NCBI GenBank assembly: GCA_026018925.1
Contig: JAKSZU010000025.1
Coordinates: 24,066,891-24,130,890, forward strand
DNA from: Tupaia tana
Taxonomy: Eukaryota; Chordata; Mammalia; Scandentia; Tupaiidae
Length of the DNA stretch: 64,000 nucleotides
Direction of reading: 5' to 3'
The stretch's first letter is position 1; every line of letters starts with the position of its first letter. The position numbers were made by a program, and so were the translations under genes. Of the stretch, positions 44,216 to 56,235 are shown piece by piece. The notes under the pieces are model-generated. The model did not search any database. It had not been told where the DNA came from and saw only the letters and a list, made by a program, of their open reading frames with translations.

Positions 44216-45776
44216 AGCCCAGATGAGCCCTCGAGTAAAACACAATCACGAGTCATGTGGACGTTGGGCTGCCATCTCCTTGGCTCTTTGTGTGGATTAC
44301 TTCTGTTACTCACTATGACAACTCCTTGCTATAGATACTATTACAACCTCCATCTTATCGATGAGGAAGTGGAGTCTTGGAGATGCTAATGCAAGAGGGA
44401 AAGAGGCTCAAGGCCGAGCTTTGCAGGATACTCACCAGTGAAGCTGGGAGGGACAAGCTGACATGAGAAAGTAAAGGAATAGTGGGAAGCACCTGCTAGC
44501 AGTGATCAGTGTCAGCTGTGGGAACAAGAGGAAGACATCATAGGGTTTGGCTGCAAAGACCGACTGATGATGTCCCAGTGGTCAGTATCCTCAAGGAATA
44601 AAAATAAACGCCAGATTTCAGAGTCCCCCCTCAGGTGGAGGGATGTCTGGGGAGAAAATGAAGAGGCCACCCATCCCAGGAGTTAAGAAAGAGAGAAGTG
44701 AAATAAAATAGCAGGTCACAAGCATGACCTCATAATTTTGTTTTTTCTGTATGGAGAAAACTTCCTGGGAGGGGGTGTGCAGAAGGGAAAATGAGATGTT
44801 GGTGACTTAGAGAAAAAGAAAAGTCCCAGAGGGTTAGAGGAGATGGGATTTGGAGCCTTGGGTGGGAGGACCCTGCTCCTCTGAGACTGCAAAGAAAGAT
44901 ATGAATGGAGATATAATGCATGAATTTGTTGAAATGAAGCAGTGTAACGGTGGGTGTGCTTGCTTCAGACTACTAACTTTTCCCCTGAGAAGTAGAATTT
45001 TATGTTATCAGGTGTAAGTCTTGGTCAGCAGAAAGGATTGGTGACTTTAAAAGAGGGAGGAGTATTTCCCTCATGGATTCTCTGGGGAACCCATCAAATG
45101 AAGCTTACTATTCACTTGGCTCTGCTGTCGATGTCCTCTGCTGTTTATATTTATTTATTTTGGATATTTTAAAAATAACCATTCTTCTTATCCTGTTGGT
45201 GCATGTCTTGTTTTTGTAGAAAAATACTGGTGATATTAAAAGGAAATTTGTATTTGCACTTTTCGTTAGTCTTTCACATCCTCTTCCTGTCAACTTTATT
45301 AGTGTGAAATGCCATTAATCATTACAGTGTCATAAAACACATTTTACAATAATGTTATTTCCCCCCAAGGTTTATTTCTACCATTCTAAGAGATATTTGT
45401 GTTGGAAATAGCTTTCATTTTGAGCCTTTCATCTTGAACTCCATAGTTATTCCTGGGACTACTGTCCCTTAGTTGATAATTGGTTTTGGATGCCTGTTAC
45501 AGACTATGTAATCTCCTGAGGGAGTTCTGCAAAAGGGACGGGTTAGGGCAATAAAAAGACCCTTAGTTTTTGAACAAAAATCACCATATGGCCTTTCCCT
45601 AGGACCAGGTGTTCAAAGCCTGGGGGGTTGAGAAACCCAGTTAGGGTCATGATAAGGTCGAAAGAAGCTCTTCGGCTTTGGGAAACTGTAAGGAGAGGTT
45701 GGTTACTGAAGACCAAGAATCTGAAGAGTGAAAACCAGAGTTGTTGGTAAATTGAATAGACTTACACGAGGGGACT
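44216..45776. other. Noncoding stretch, mostly nothing recognised
   Basis: A weak MIR-like segment lies at about 44,330-44,385 ('atactattacaacctcc' then 'cgatgaggaagtgga'). Otherwise no gene or repeat is recognised. Confidence 0.45.
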
Positions 45777-45893
45777 CATGGAAAATGCCTATTATGAAAA
45801 AGCTATGCATGAATTTCAATATTCTTTTGCATTAAGTACTTTAATTCCATTTTCCCACAAGTTTTTGGAAGTTCCTTTGTGTGGTTTAGGTTT
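45777..45893. mobile_element. Palindromic MITE (mariner-like)
   Basis: A roughly 115-bp element whose ends are imperfect inverted repeats: 'actcatggaaaatg' at one end and 'ccattttcccacaagt' at the other, with AT-rich middle 'tatgcatgaatttcaat'. The same family, in the other orientation, is at 56,236. I do not assign a database name. Confidence 0.55.
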
Positions 45894-46716
45894 GGTTTTA
45901 AGAGCAAGACTAACCAAATAACTGGGGTGGGTCAAACGCTAAAGCTTTAGGAGTGGATGTAGACATTCTGGAAGAACCCAAGAGTAGCGAGGTCCCTGAG
46001 GAGTGTTTAACATGGAGGGCACCCAGAAGCAGCAGGGAGGAGCAGGAGCGGGGGCAGCCACGCAGTCGGTGTGGTGGTTCTCTCTGCTGCAGAGTCAGGG
46101 CACAAATCTCCTGAATGTTGCTCTTCTCCATTTCTGCTCTGTACTCCAACAGATCAGGAGTCTGTTTCTGAGCATGTGACCTTTACTGAAAACTTAAAAA
46201 ATTCAAATTGGTATAATCTGGTCATTCTTTTTTTTGAAGTAGTAGAATTGTTATTGCTATCCTTTATGCTGATTTTGTGCCTTCTCCATCCAGTAAAAAT
46301 GTACAAAATAGGCTTAGCTTATGTTCTTCCGTTTAGTAAGGTGTGTGTTTCTCTGTGTGTCTGTGTTTAGTACTTCATTGCTCTAAACAGGAGATACTGG
46401 TTCTGTACCAGGGCAGTAATGGATAAGTAAGCATGCTGCTTTGCTTAATTTTTTTAAAACTTGTTTTTATTTTTAAATTTTTAGTTAGTACTCTTGAAAG
46501 ATGGGAAAAGGACTAGCTTTGTTAGTAAGTGACTAGTCCCTTGTATCAGATAGACTGCTCTTAGGTTCAAATAATCAAAGCTTAAACACTCATGAAGCTG
46601 GTTATTTTATAAAGTGAGATGAACATTCAGTCTCTAGGATGGCTCCCAGTGTTTTCTACTTCTTGGCATTCATGCCCTTGAGGGTGGGCTGGATTTTGTG
46701 ACTCATGATAGACCAG

Positions 46717-46953
46717 TGATTCTCAGCTAGGGATGATTTGTCTCTCCGGGACATTTAACAATATCCGGATCTCTCTGTTTATCTATTAATTCACTTTTGT
46801 CACAACTGGGTATAGTGGGGGTAATACTGGCATCTAGTGGGTAGAGGTGAGGGATGCTGCTAAATATCCCCCATAATGCTCAGGGCATCTCCTCACAACC
46901 AAGGATTGTCCGAACCATAGTGTCAGTACTACTGAGGTTGAGGGCCCTGCATT
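46717..46953 (+). mobile_element. MER20 DNA transposon (hAT-Charlie)
   Basis: 'gtgattctcagctagggatg', 'gtcacaactgggtatagtgg', 'ctggcatctagtgggtagag', 'agggatgctgctaaatatcc' and 'actgaggttgagggccctg' follow the MER20 consensus end to end. It is a nonautonomous element about 220-240 bp long, inserted in the MLT1 LTR. Confidence 0.85.
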
Positions 46954-46962
46954 AAAAGAATA

Positions 46963-47032
46963 CTGGGTCATCAGAAAAGTCATGATGTGTCTTTCTATGC
47001 AAAAATGTGTCATGACTTTTTTGACAACCCAA
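46963..47032. mobile_element. 70-bp mariner MITE
   Basis: Almost a pure palindrome: left 'ctgggtcatcagaaaagtca' pairs with the complement of right 'tgacttttttgacaaccca'. It is flanked by TA dinucleotides (46,961 and 47,033), the mariner target. It sits in the MLT1 LTR a few bases after MER20. The size and form resemble MADE1, but the ends differ. Confidence 0.8.
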
Positions 47033-47533
47033 TAGAATATGGTGAGAAATAGTAGGAAGTACTTCTGAGATTAGGTTGTAAAGACTGGCTTCTAGCTGGG
47101 GAACCTCTTTCCCAATTTCTCCTGATTGCTTACCCTGGGAAAAGCCAGCTGCCATGCTGTGAAGCAGCCTGTGTGCTCTCTGTGTCTCCATCTCTGTCTC
47201 TCTTGGAAGAGATAGACAAAGTTTAAAGAAGTCTTAGCATCAAGGCAACCTGTGGAGTGGCCTATGTGAGTGAGCTTGAAGTGGATCTTCTGAGGCCTGC
47301 CAACAGCCCCATGAAGGAGCTCGGGAGTGGTGTCTTTCCCAGGTGAACCTTGAGGTGATTACAGCTCTAGCTACCTTCTTCCATATTTTCCTTGTGGGAG
47401 ACCCTGAGTCAGAATCCCTAACCCATGCAACTCTCAGATCCCAGATCCACCCAACCAGTGAGATAATGTTTGTTATTTTATGCTCCTAATGTTTGGAGGT
47501 GGTTTATTACACAGCAGTAGATAATATGCATTA

Positions 47534-48544
47534 GAAGTCTGGAAGCAAGGTGGTTTGGGAACTGATCAGGGACTAGCAGCTTTCATCCAGGCCCAGGTCC
47601 TCTCTGTGTCATCCATGCATTGGCTAGTCTTTGGGCATCCCCTGTGATTACAAGATGGCGGCTGAAGGCATCCTGCACTCAAAGCCAATGGCAGGAAAAA
47701 GTTTCTTCTTGGGCATCTGTTTTTATTAGAGATGGAAGCCTTCCTCAGGAGCCAATTCGAGGACTTGCCTCTCAGAGCCTTATGGTCATAATTAAGAAAT
47801 ACACTGATGCTCCTGTTGTGAGGAAGGATGGGAAAGTAAATCTTAGGTATTTTCAGTCTCTATCATAGGAATCAAGGAAGGAGAACAAGGCTGGAGGAGG
47901 GCCAAATCATAGCTCTGTCTCTGAGCAGAAGCTCACAGCTTTGAACTACTTTTTCTTGGCGGCCATAGCTGCATCTGGACTCTTTAGACTTGATTTAGGT
48001 CTCTGGGCACTGAGGGCTCGAGCAATTGTATGTATCATTCCCCTCTTCCCTTTTTATAGCCAGTATTTTCCCATTGAGACATGCCTGCTTGCAAGGAAAT
48101 GGTAAACTGGGGAGAGGAAGCAGGAATTGGTTCAGGTATTTCGCTCTTGGCTGCTGGTTGACTCTCAGGGGGCTGCTGCTGTAAGAAGCCTCATTGTTTC
48201 CCCTGAAAGTTTGGGCAGAGTAGTAGAAGAGGGGTGGCCTCTGTTGAATAGTTTTGCTTTTCCTTAAGCTTCCATGCCACTCCTGCTGTTTCTGACTACG
48301 ACCATTGCCTTCTAGAAGAGAAATTATGGGGAGAAACAAAATCGCATCCTTTATCCTCATGGCTGCGTTGGAAGTCATGGGAAGATGAAGAATATAGACG
48401 AGGGAGAAAAGTTTATAAACCCAATGAGCTGCCAAGGAACCATTAGTCTTAAATCCTGGTTCAGAAATGGAGGAACCCGAAGTGATTCCTGAGTTGCAAG
48501 GGCAGGTGGTTTAATAGAGGGAGGCAGAGGGATACAGGGGAAAG
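47534..48544. other. Noncoding stretch, nothing recognised
   Basis: No repeat or gene recognised. A 146-aa minus-strand frame at 47,995-48,435 lacks domains and I do not call it. Confidence 0.45.
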
Positions 48545-48660
48545 ATTGTGGGATTTGGAGAGAGACGCTCAGATCTCCACTCTGTGCCTTAGTAGCCGTG
48601 TGCTCTTGCCAAGGCATTCAACCTGTCTGAGGCTCAGTGTCATAATCTGTAGTCATGAAA
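48545..48660 (+). repeat. MIR fragment
   Basis: 'tggatttggagagagacgct'-like opening (written here from 48,553), 'cttagtagccgtgtgctctt' and 'ctgaggctcagtgtcataat' match MIR order. Confidence 0.6.
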
Positions 48661-49484
48661 ACGCTGTAGGAAGAACTGCATTTCCTTTGCTACCATGGAA
48701 AGTGAAACCACTTCTGTTTGGCAGCATCTTGAAGTTTGCTTTTAGTTTTCCTTTCCTCAGTCTCTTGTTTTCGGAGCCCCCAGCCTCTCTGCTTCTGCAG
48801 AGCCCTCCCTGAGGACTTCGGTGTTCTTGTGTGTCTCACCGCGCAGTGAAGGGATCCAACCCTACGGTCACAAGCACATTCCTACTTGGGGCAGGGATTT
48901 AATGTCTTACCTGTCTTGGGCATATTTGCATTTTGCAAGAGGAGAACTGGGTGGATACAGGCTAAATGCAAACACATAAGACATGAACAGGAAGACATTA
49001 GTTGGAAAATGTTCTCGGGGAATGCTGTGTCCTTGTGTGGATCTTAATCCACCCAGTTCAGGCAACAGCTTCTTGCTCTGTCCAAGACTTATTATAAATG
49101 CAAAGTTCCCATCAGAACAAAACAGCTACATGCAACGTTGGGTTATAGCCTCTGCCTTAATGGCTAATTGACTTTCTTCTTTCCCTTCTTTGGGGTGAAA
49201 ACTGTTCTATCATGTCCCGCTTTAAGACAGGCACAGATTGGAAGGGCTTGCTCATTTTTTGGAAAGGGTCAGAAGAGATGGCGCAGGGCTGTTTCTAAGT
49301 CAACGGGGCTTTGAAGACCCTCTTCCCCCAGCCATTCGGCAAACACGGGGAGCACACCCCTTCTTTTCTGTGACAGCTTTGTATTGTCCTTGCGAGGCCT
49401 TTCCTCTTCAAAATGTCTATTTTAAATTTGACTTCACAAGACTAAGGAACTCACTGAGCCCAGGAAGAAATGAAGGGAGTTCTT
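48661..49484. other. Noncoding stretch, nothing recognised
   Basis: No gene, RNA or repeat family recognised. Confidence 0.5.
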
Positions 49485-49640
49485 AAGAACTTAGGCTCTG
49501 GGGTTAGACTGCTCAGTTCAAATCCCCACGCTTCCTTTCACTCAGTAGTCACAATGTTGGGATGTTATTTAATTAACCTTTCAAAGCCTTGGTTTCCTTG
49601 TCTGTAAACCCAGATTCATGATAGTAATAATAATAGACAA
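49485..49640 (+). repeat. MIR
   Basis: 'ttaggctctggggttagact', 'gttcaaatccccacgc', 'cagtagtcacaatgttggg' and 'cttggtttccttgtctgtaa' follow MIR from head to core. It lies back to back with a minus-oriented MIR. Confidence 0.8.
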
Positions 49641-49649
49641 TGCTCATCT

Positions 49650-49878
49650 GAGTCATCCTTGTGTGCCCCAACCTACTCTAACACTTTCACGTTGACTTGT
49701 TTAATCCTTATAGATGTCTTAATAGCTGTGTGTCATTATCCTATTCTGTCTGTACAGAGGTGAAACAGGGTGAAGTAAGTGACTTGCCTAAGGTCACACA
49801 GCCAGTCAGGGGCCATACCAGAATTTCAATCTTGGAAGTATGCTTTGTGCTTCTAACCACTCCACTGCCCTGGTTTCG
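49650..49878 (-). repeat. MIR
   Basis: Plus-strand order 'ttgtttaatccttatagatg', 'acagaggtgaaacagggtg', 'gacttgcctaaggtcacaca' and 'cttctaaccactccactgcc' is the complement of MIR, nearly full length. Confidence 0.85.
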
Positions 49879-50194
49879 TAGGAGTTTTTAGAGGACTCAC
49901 CAAGATGATGCAGGCAAAATGATACAATGGGTGTTATTATTGTTTCTTATTTATTGGTTTGCTTTCTGCAGAAGATCTGAAGTGTGTTCACAAATTGTTG
50001 ACCAGGTTAAAGAGTTGTCCTGATTTGATGCTTAGAAATTGTCAGAAAAACTATATAATAAGTGAAGCCTCTTCTTTCTCTTGCTTCCTGCTCCATGTTT
50101 AAATGTTCCCAGTTAGAAGGAGAGCTTTAATGTATTAAATATAGGAAGGTGGGTAAGAAAAGTTGTATGACTTCCATTTTTTTTTCTATTTTAC

Positions 50195-50345
50195 AATTTA
50201 TTATTTAAATTTAATTGTTTTACATCTTTGTGGGACACAACATAGATTTTCAAAGCATGCATACAATGTGTGACATTCAAATCAAGTATAATACATACCA
50301 TATTAATCATTCGCAACAAAGAACATCACATTTATATTCATATAT
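50195..50345 (+). repeat. Old L1 3'-end fragment
   Basis: 'acatctttgtgggacacaac', 'gcatgcatacaatgtgtga' and 'caaatcaagtataatacat' resemble the 3' UTR shared by ancient mammalian L1s ('tatttatggggtac...acaatgtgtaatgatcaaatca'). Confidence 0.6.
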
Positions 50346-50389
50346 ATATATGAATATAAATACTCATATGTATATGGCAATGTCTGTTT

Positions 50390-50608
50390 TTGTAAAAGCT
50401 TATTTATCTCTTCCAAGAGAGATAGAGACAGTCAGAATGTAGGAGAGACCCCCACATGGGTTTCGTACTGTGATCCACTCCCAGTCTCCCCTAGACCAAT
50501 CACAGGCACGTGTACATGTGCTCAGTGTGCCCAGGGAAGTCCCAGGATACAGACCCAGGCTCTTCCCGCGTGGGTCCAGTTGTGTCACTGCTCTGCCACC
50601 ACCTAGCC
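50390..50608 (-). mobile_element. Family-B tRNA-like SINE
   Basis: Minus-strand head from 'gggctaggtggtggcagag' (A-box-like TGGCAGAGCA), agagatagagac-rich far end, and 'acacgtgtacatgtgctcagt' region. The architecture matches 6,945-7,138. Confidence 0.65.
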
Positions 50609-51689
50609 CTGACCCCCATTTTAAATTTAGGGCAGAGGAAGCAGTGACGGATGACATGGCTCGTTAGTGGTGCTGAGTGGACTGCCATCCAGGTAACCTC
50701 CTGCAGAACCAGGAGGAGGCTGACGTGGGTATGGAGGAAAGTAACCTACTGCATCTCCACGGCTGAGAACGATCATGTCTGATGTTAGATCATGATCTTT
50801 TTGGATCAAATACCACCACCACATCTTTGCCACCGTGTAATGAACATGGCACGGAGGTGGCTTGTGGGGGAGCCAGTCTTACGTCTTAGTGTTGAAGTTG
50901 TAAAGGAGAAGTGAAGGCCAACGGCCGAGCTGGTCTGTAAGGGCCCTGGGAAGTAATAGCCGTATTATTGAAGCTGACCTTCTGCTTAAACCTGTAGCCG
51001 TTCCATCAATCACCTACCGTTAGGTCTCCTGAAGGTCAGTCAAATGATTCCGTTAATCGCTTGCTCATTCTCAGGTTCTTGCTTCAGGAGTAATAAATTT
51101 TTAAAACTTTTTAAAAAATGAAAAGTTGCTTGACAGGTGTGTATGGAAGAAAAATAATCAGATGGAAGAGCAGTCATTTAGGAGCAAGCGGTCGGAGCAA
51201 GTACTGGAAAAATTTAAAAGTTTTCCATGGCTGAGGAAGACCTCACTGACTCACAGGACTGTGTCCGGGTCAACGAGGGGTGAGGGCTTTTATTTAGCTG
51301 AGGCGTGTCATCAGTACTCCGGGGTCCTGCATTATCTGGGACCATGTGGTTCCAGTACTGAGTGAGAATGTCCAGAGCTGCATGCTACAGAATCAACCTC
51401 ACAGACGAGGTCCATCAGTGACCAGTGCTGATAGACCAGCTCCCGTGGAGTCAGAGCTGCCCGACCCACTGCTCGCTCGTCACCTAGAGGATCAGCCTCT
51501 TGCTGTACAGTTTATCGGAGAAAACAAAACACATGCAGACCCGTAATGAGCCGTATCTGCTTCATTGTAGACGAGTATACAGAATGAAATGCTGTCAATG
51601 ATGAAGAAGGGAACTTGCACCACTGGATGGAAGAGTAGGACAGGAGATGGCTTAGTCTCGTGGCTCATAGTACTATAGGTGTTCCAGCA
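50609..51689. other. Noncoding stretch, nothing recognised
   Basis: No gene or named repeat. A run of plus-strand frames of 66-79 aa at 51,126-51,546 shows no domain. Confidence 0.45.
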
Positions 51690-51830
51690 TCGTGGGCCTT
51701 TGCATTAGAAAGACCCAAGTGGAGTCTTTATTTTTGTATCACTAGCTGTGTAGCCTTAGGCAAGTCACATAACCACTCTGAGTCTCAGTTTCCCAATTTT
51801 TAAATAGGAACACTCATATTTGGTCCATAG
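51690..51830 (+). repeat. MIR fragment
   Basis: 'cactagctgtgtagccttag', 'gcaagtcacataaccactct' and 'gagtctcagtttcccaattt' are the MIR core in order. Confidence 0.8.
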
Positions 51831-51904
51831 CATTTTTATAATACTTATATGAGATCCTTCATTGATTCAAAAATATGTATTGATAAAATAAACATCCTGT
51901 AATA

Positions 51905-52105
51905 GCATAGATATTAAAAGTATAGATTCTGAAACTACAATATCTGTATTTGAATTCTGGTTTCACCACGTGGGCGTTTACTGAAGCTCTGTGAGCATCT
52001 ACTTTCAGGATTTTTGTGAGGATTTGAAATGTTTCTGTATGGAAATCCCTTACATTGGTGCCTGGTACCTAGTTAGTGCTTTGTAAGTATTAGTCATTTT
52101 TAGGA
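51905..52105 (+). repeat. MIR
   Basis: 'tgtatttgaattctggtttc', 'gatttttgtgaggatttgaa', 'ggtgcctggtacctagttag' and 'tgctttgtaagtattagtca' follow MIR order to the 3' end. Confidence 0.7.
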
Positions 52106-54126
52106 ACAATGGCAAACTAAAAGAAATCTAAAGGAAAAGACAACAGAGGCAAGATCTCCATCTTTCCTGGAACTCCTGGTTCATCAGGAGAAGGCAAGAC
52201 ACAAAATGTTACCACACACAACCGGGTATACCTAAGTATTCAGTAAATGGTAGCTGTACGTATCATTATGGTCGCCAGATTGATTCGCCCCGAGCCACCA
52301 GAAGGCAGAATCTGAAAGGCAGAGCTGAGCAGTAAGTCATACACAGTCCACGTGTCACGCCTGTACCTCCTCCTAATTCCTCATCTTACATGTGGGATGA
52401 ATGTATCCTTGGAGGCAGGTAGGGAAATAGAGGGGGCTGCCTGACAGCCTGCTTGTAAAGTATGTTTGTGGCCCCTGATGAGAAATGGTGGACTTTTCCA
52501 GCTGTGGTTGGCTGATTCAGTTGCACATTACCTGTACCCAGGAGAACACGCAATATAACATGTCAGAATATCTTGAGGGATTAACTCCAGAAGGCTGTAG
52601 CAAGAAGTTGGTGTTGAGAAACCTGTCCCGGAGGGCCAAAGATCCAGGAGTAACAAAGAGGCCCAGCCAGCAATGCCTTCCCATGCGCAGTGGAGAGAGC
52701 CTGAAAAGTTGAGGACCAAGCCAAATGTAACCTATTTCTCAGTGACGTTCCTTGCCTGCCTCTAGATGAACGCCACTGAAAAAAATGGACTCCCAAATCT
52801 CTCATTTCCATAGAAGTGTGTGCTGTAAGAAATAATAAGGCCACTGTTGTCTTCTCAGCCGACGTTTTCTACTCATTAACTGGGAGATAGAAAGTCGTAG
52901 GACGGGTTTTCTCTTCTTTTCCTCCTTCCCTCTCTCCTTTGTAGCACCCTTTTCTCTCCCTGTCTCCCTCCTTCTCTTCTTTCTCATCTCTTTCTATTTC
53001 TGGGGTAAAAGACTCTCTCTGACAGGAGAACCGAGACACACCTAAGCTGCCAGGATGCAGCTCTGAAGCAGGTCACAACGTATTTCTGAGAACAAAAACT
53101 GTGATCTCCTGCCCTTTCTGCTTCCTGGGAAGTTGGGTTCTTTATTTGGCATTTGTTTAGCATTTATTTACAAAGTTTAGGCCACAGCTGAGACTTCAGC
53201 AGGTACACAGAGAAAAGAGGTAGCAGGCTGCCAGCTTCCACGAGTACAAATCAAATGTGAGGCCATGTTCTGTGAGTTCTCAGTATGATGTGAAATGAGT
53301 CTTTGGACTGTCGAGTTGCTATGTGACAAGGGATGCTTCCACTGATCTCTGCAAGCCAGTGGTCAACATTAAAGATGGGATGCGTGTCTGGCTGGGGTGC
53401 ATCAGGGCAGGCCTATTTGAAAGGGGGCGGGGTGCATGGGGCATTGTTGCAGGGAAGAGTGGATGGGCTAGATATTGGCTTTCTGGTTGACTTGGGCTGG
53501 GCCTCTCTAATAATAGCTCTCAGAGGGAAAGGCCAATTTGCTCTCCTGCTGTTTTCTAGAATGCTTAAATTCCTTTTTCTCAGTGGCCCAGTTATGTACC
53601 TTAAGCATATGGGAACTCCAGCAACTATCTGCCCCAAATCGCACATCCCGAGCACATTTCTAACAATGTGCCATTTTGATGGGGACCAGCGAGGAGGAGA
53701 GGGGGGAGGCAGAGATTGCCCAGTGCCAGCCGGGAGTGTGACAGTCAGTCAACCTCACAGGGGATTTCAGAGGCAGTTTCAGCGCCTGAGGGTGCTGTGT
53801 GTGTCGGTGGGGCTTTGTCACCGTCTGGGGCAGGAGTGGCAAGTGAAGAGACCATGTGTGAATCAATGCGGGAGAGTCTGCCTGGTTCTGGCTGGTGAAT
53901 TCTTTGTTTGATTTTGCTTTTTTGGTTTAGAGAGCTAGACACAACGCTAACAAATGCTTGGCCTAACTCTATAGGATTCAAGATAGATTTTTTTTTCTTC
54001 CCTCCCTTCCTGCTTCTCCCCTGTTGCTTCTTTCTTGATCATCTTGAACACCCCCATGTTCTTTTCTCTAATGCCAAACTTCCTTCCACGTGACCCAAAA
54101 ATGGGTTTAGAAGGGCCACTCAAGTG
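52106..54126. other. Noncoding stretch, nothing recognised
   Basis: A CT-rich tract lies at 52,910-52,990. A 192-aa plus-strand frame at 53,333-53,911 is the longest outside the array and L1, but it has no signal peptide, domain or recognisable similarity, and overlaps antisense frames. I do not call it a gene, though I cannot exclude an exon. Confidence 0.45.
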
Positions 54127-54136
54127 ATTCCTTTTC

Positions 54137-54386
54137 GGGACAAGCAGTTAGCGTAATGGCTATGTCGCTGGACTCCCACGTAGTCGACCGCGGTTCGCGT
54201 CCCAGACCTGGTGGTTTAAAACTCAGGCTGGGCACATGTGCATGTGTGCCCAAGATTCTGAGAGGAGAATGGAGGAGAATGGATTGCGGCGTGACCATCC
54301 CCCCTGGGGATGATTTCTCGCTTTCTGTCTCTCTGTCTGTCTGGTGAGCACACGCACACTATAGCAAAAACCTCTTTAAAAAAATA
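54137..54386 (+). mobile_element. Young family-A tRNA SINE
   Basis: A box 'tagcgtaatgg', B box 'ggttcgcgtccc', body 'gagaggagaatggaggag', tail 'cactatagcaaaaacctc' and A-run. Perfect duplication 'attccttttc' at 54,127-54,136 and 54,387-54,396. Confidence 0.93.
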
Positions 54387-54396
54387 ATTCCTTTTC

Positions 54397-55150
54397 TTTC
54401 TTTCCCAAGATGCCTGGAAAATCACAAAACCGTACTTTTCTCTTTGGCTAGCATTTGGCTTTAGCTAGTAGTTCAAGGCTTCTCATTCACCTGCACCAAG
54501 TACGGTTAGGGGAAAAAGTAAAACCGAGAGTCCATGGGCTCACTCACGTCCAAGATCATTTTATTGTCCAAGCACTTTGGAAGAGAGTGAAATGTGGTTT
54601 TGGCCATATGGCCAGACCCACGGCAGCTGGAATGCCGAAAAGATTAGCTGGGCAAAAGTGGTGGCAAATTTTGCTAGCCAGTTGAAGTGAGAATGCTAAC
54701 ACCAACATTTTTCTCAGCCTTGTAAGCTTTTCTTCTTGTTCTAAGAACAAAGAGTTTTCATTTGTCATTGTGGCTGTGGGAAGATGTATCTGGAACCCAG
54801 CCATGTCAGCTCGGGAACTGACCTTCTGGTGACTGGGAGTGACCTGGGGGAGGGTGCTGAGGTCGAGACTGTCCTGGAAGCAGAGGTTCAGAGGGGTGGG
54901 TCTGACTCCTGTGTACCAGGCTCATTTCCGGTGATGGAGGGGAGGCGAGACCATAACAAGGCCCTGTCCCTTCTTTTACAAAGCTCACAGACTAAGGATT
55001 TGTTGATCTGTGAAGTGGAAATAGCAGCATAGCGTGGAAATTCAGCGGCTGACCTTTGCTCAGGAGTTGTGAGCATAGAGGGGATTAGATGTGGGGGGCA
55101 TCTCTGAAGGCTTCAGAAGGACAGGCACACTTATTCAAGAATCACGAAGG
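54397..55150. other. Noncoding stretch, nothing recognised
   Basis: No repeat family recognised. Frames of 76-94 aa overlap antisense and lack domains. Confidence 0.45.
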
Positions 55151-55292
55151 AGGGCTAGCGGGTGGTGTGGTGGTTGAGGCGTTAGGATTCCCACATGGCC
55201 GACCACAGTTTGAGTCCTGGACCTGACGGCTGCTTTCTCTCTCTCTCTCTGTCTGTCTGTCTTTCTCTGGCAAAACTCATGTGAAAAAATAA
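55151..55292 (+). mobile_element. Internally deleted family-A SINE
   Basis: The head (A box 'tggtgtggtgg', B box 'gtttgagtcctgg') runs straight from 'cctgacggctg' into the tail 'ctttctctctctctctctgt', missing about 110 bp of body. It ends at an A-rich stretch near 55,290. Confidence 0.8.
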
Positions 55293-55354
55293 TACTACTA
55301 AATAAATTAAGTAAATAATTCTTAAGGAAAAAAAAAAAAAAACAAAAGGAATCA

Positions 55355-55642
55355 TAAAGGACAGGTCCAGAATCGCTGGCGTAGTTGGTAGTGCACTGAA
55401 CTGCAGTGCTGGAAACCACGTGGATGGCCGAAGGTTCAGATCCTGGTCGTGGTCGACCAGAAACATATCAGAGCCGTGCCAGTGTGTTCCAGATCCTGGA
55501 AGCTGGAGGACTGTGGGAAGGGGATTGTGGTGTGGCGTGACGAGAGCTTGGTGAGGGTGCTTTTCTCTTTCTTGTTCTTTCTCTCTCTGCACTTGCACAT
55601 GCATGCATTCCCTATTATTGAATAAAATAAATAATTATTTAA
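55355..55642 (+). mobile_element. Family-C tRNA-like SINE
   Basis: A box 'tggcgtagttgg', B-box-like 'ggttcagatcctgg' about 50 bp later, then a body with 'gattgtggtgtggcgtgacg' shared with family A, a CT-rich tail and 'aataaaataaat'. Related copies lie at about 58,144 and 62,775. It appears related to family A, with a different head ('gaactgcagtgctgg'). Confidence 0.7.
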
Positions 55643-55787
55643 AAAAAGAAAACTGAAGAACATAGAAGACTGAACCTATGTGCAGTATGTGCATTTTTGT
55701 TAGGAAAAAAAAAGAGATTATTTGTCCACCACCTGTTTTTTCTTGTGGGTAGCTGAAGTGTTGGTACTGTACAATTTTTTCCCCTTA

Positions 55788-56006
55788 GATTTTTGCCTGG
55801 AGTGCATGTGCTCACCAGAGAGACAGAGACAGACAGGGAGGGAAAGTGAGTAATCACTCTCCATGGGGATGGCCATGCCACAGTCCCTTCTCCATTCTCC
55901 TCTCAGGATTTTGGGCACACATGTACGCATGCCTAGTGTGATTCTTAAACTGCCAGGTCTGGGACTCGACGTGCAGTCAGTCACGGGGGAGTCCAGTGTG
56001 GTACAA
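55788..56006 (-). mobile_element. Family-A tRNA SINE
   Basis: 'gatttttgcctggagtgca', agagacagagac stretch, 'tctcctctcaggattttggg' and head complement 'gggactcgacgtgcag', ending near 56,005. Confidence 0.82.
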
Positions 56007-56235
56007 CCTTAAAGAAACTAGAGGTCAAGCCCAGATGAAGTCCCAGTACTTAAGACAAAGCCCAATGCATAGTTGGTGCCCAATGAATGTTGGCTGGATC
56101 AAAGAACACATCACATCTGGTATCACATGGCCTTGTGTGAAGCAAGTTTGGATATGTTTGGTAACTCATCATTTTCTTTGAAAGAAAGCGATGTCCTACA
56201 TGTGGCAGTTCATCCTGAGCTCCTAACTTACAAGG

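Larger units (their letters stand above)
46629..47533 (+). repeat. MLT1-type solo LTR (ERVL-MaLR), interrupted
   Basis: Blocks in order: 'tctaggatggctcccagtg', 'cattcatgcccttg', 'gggtgggctggattttgtga', then after two insertions 'agaatatggtgagaaatag', 'ctgagattaggttgtaaag', 'aagccagctgccatgctgtg', 'gtgagataatgtttgttat' and 'cacagcagtagataata'. This is the standard order of the old noncoding MLT1 LTRs. No internal retroviral coding sequence is present. It hosts MER20 and a small mariner MITE. Confidence 0.8.

Noticed and set aside
53333..53911. 192-aa plus-strand frame
   Set aside because: No recognisable domain or similarity and overlapping antisense frames. Splice context cannot be judged, so it stays uncalled.
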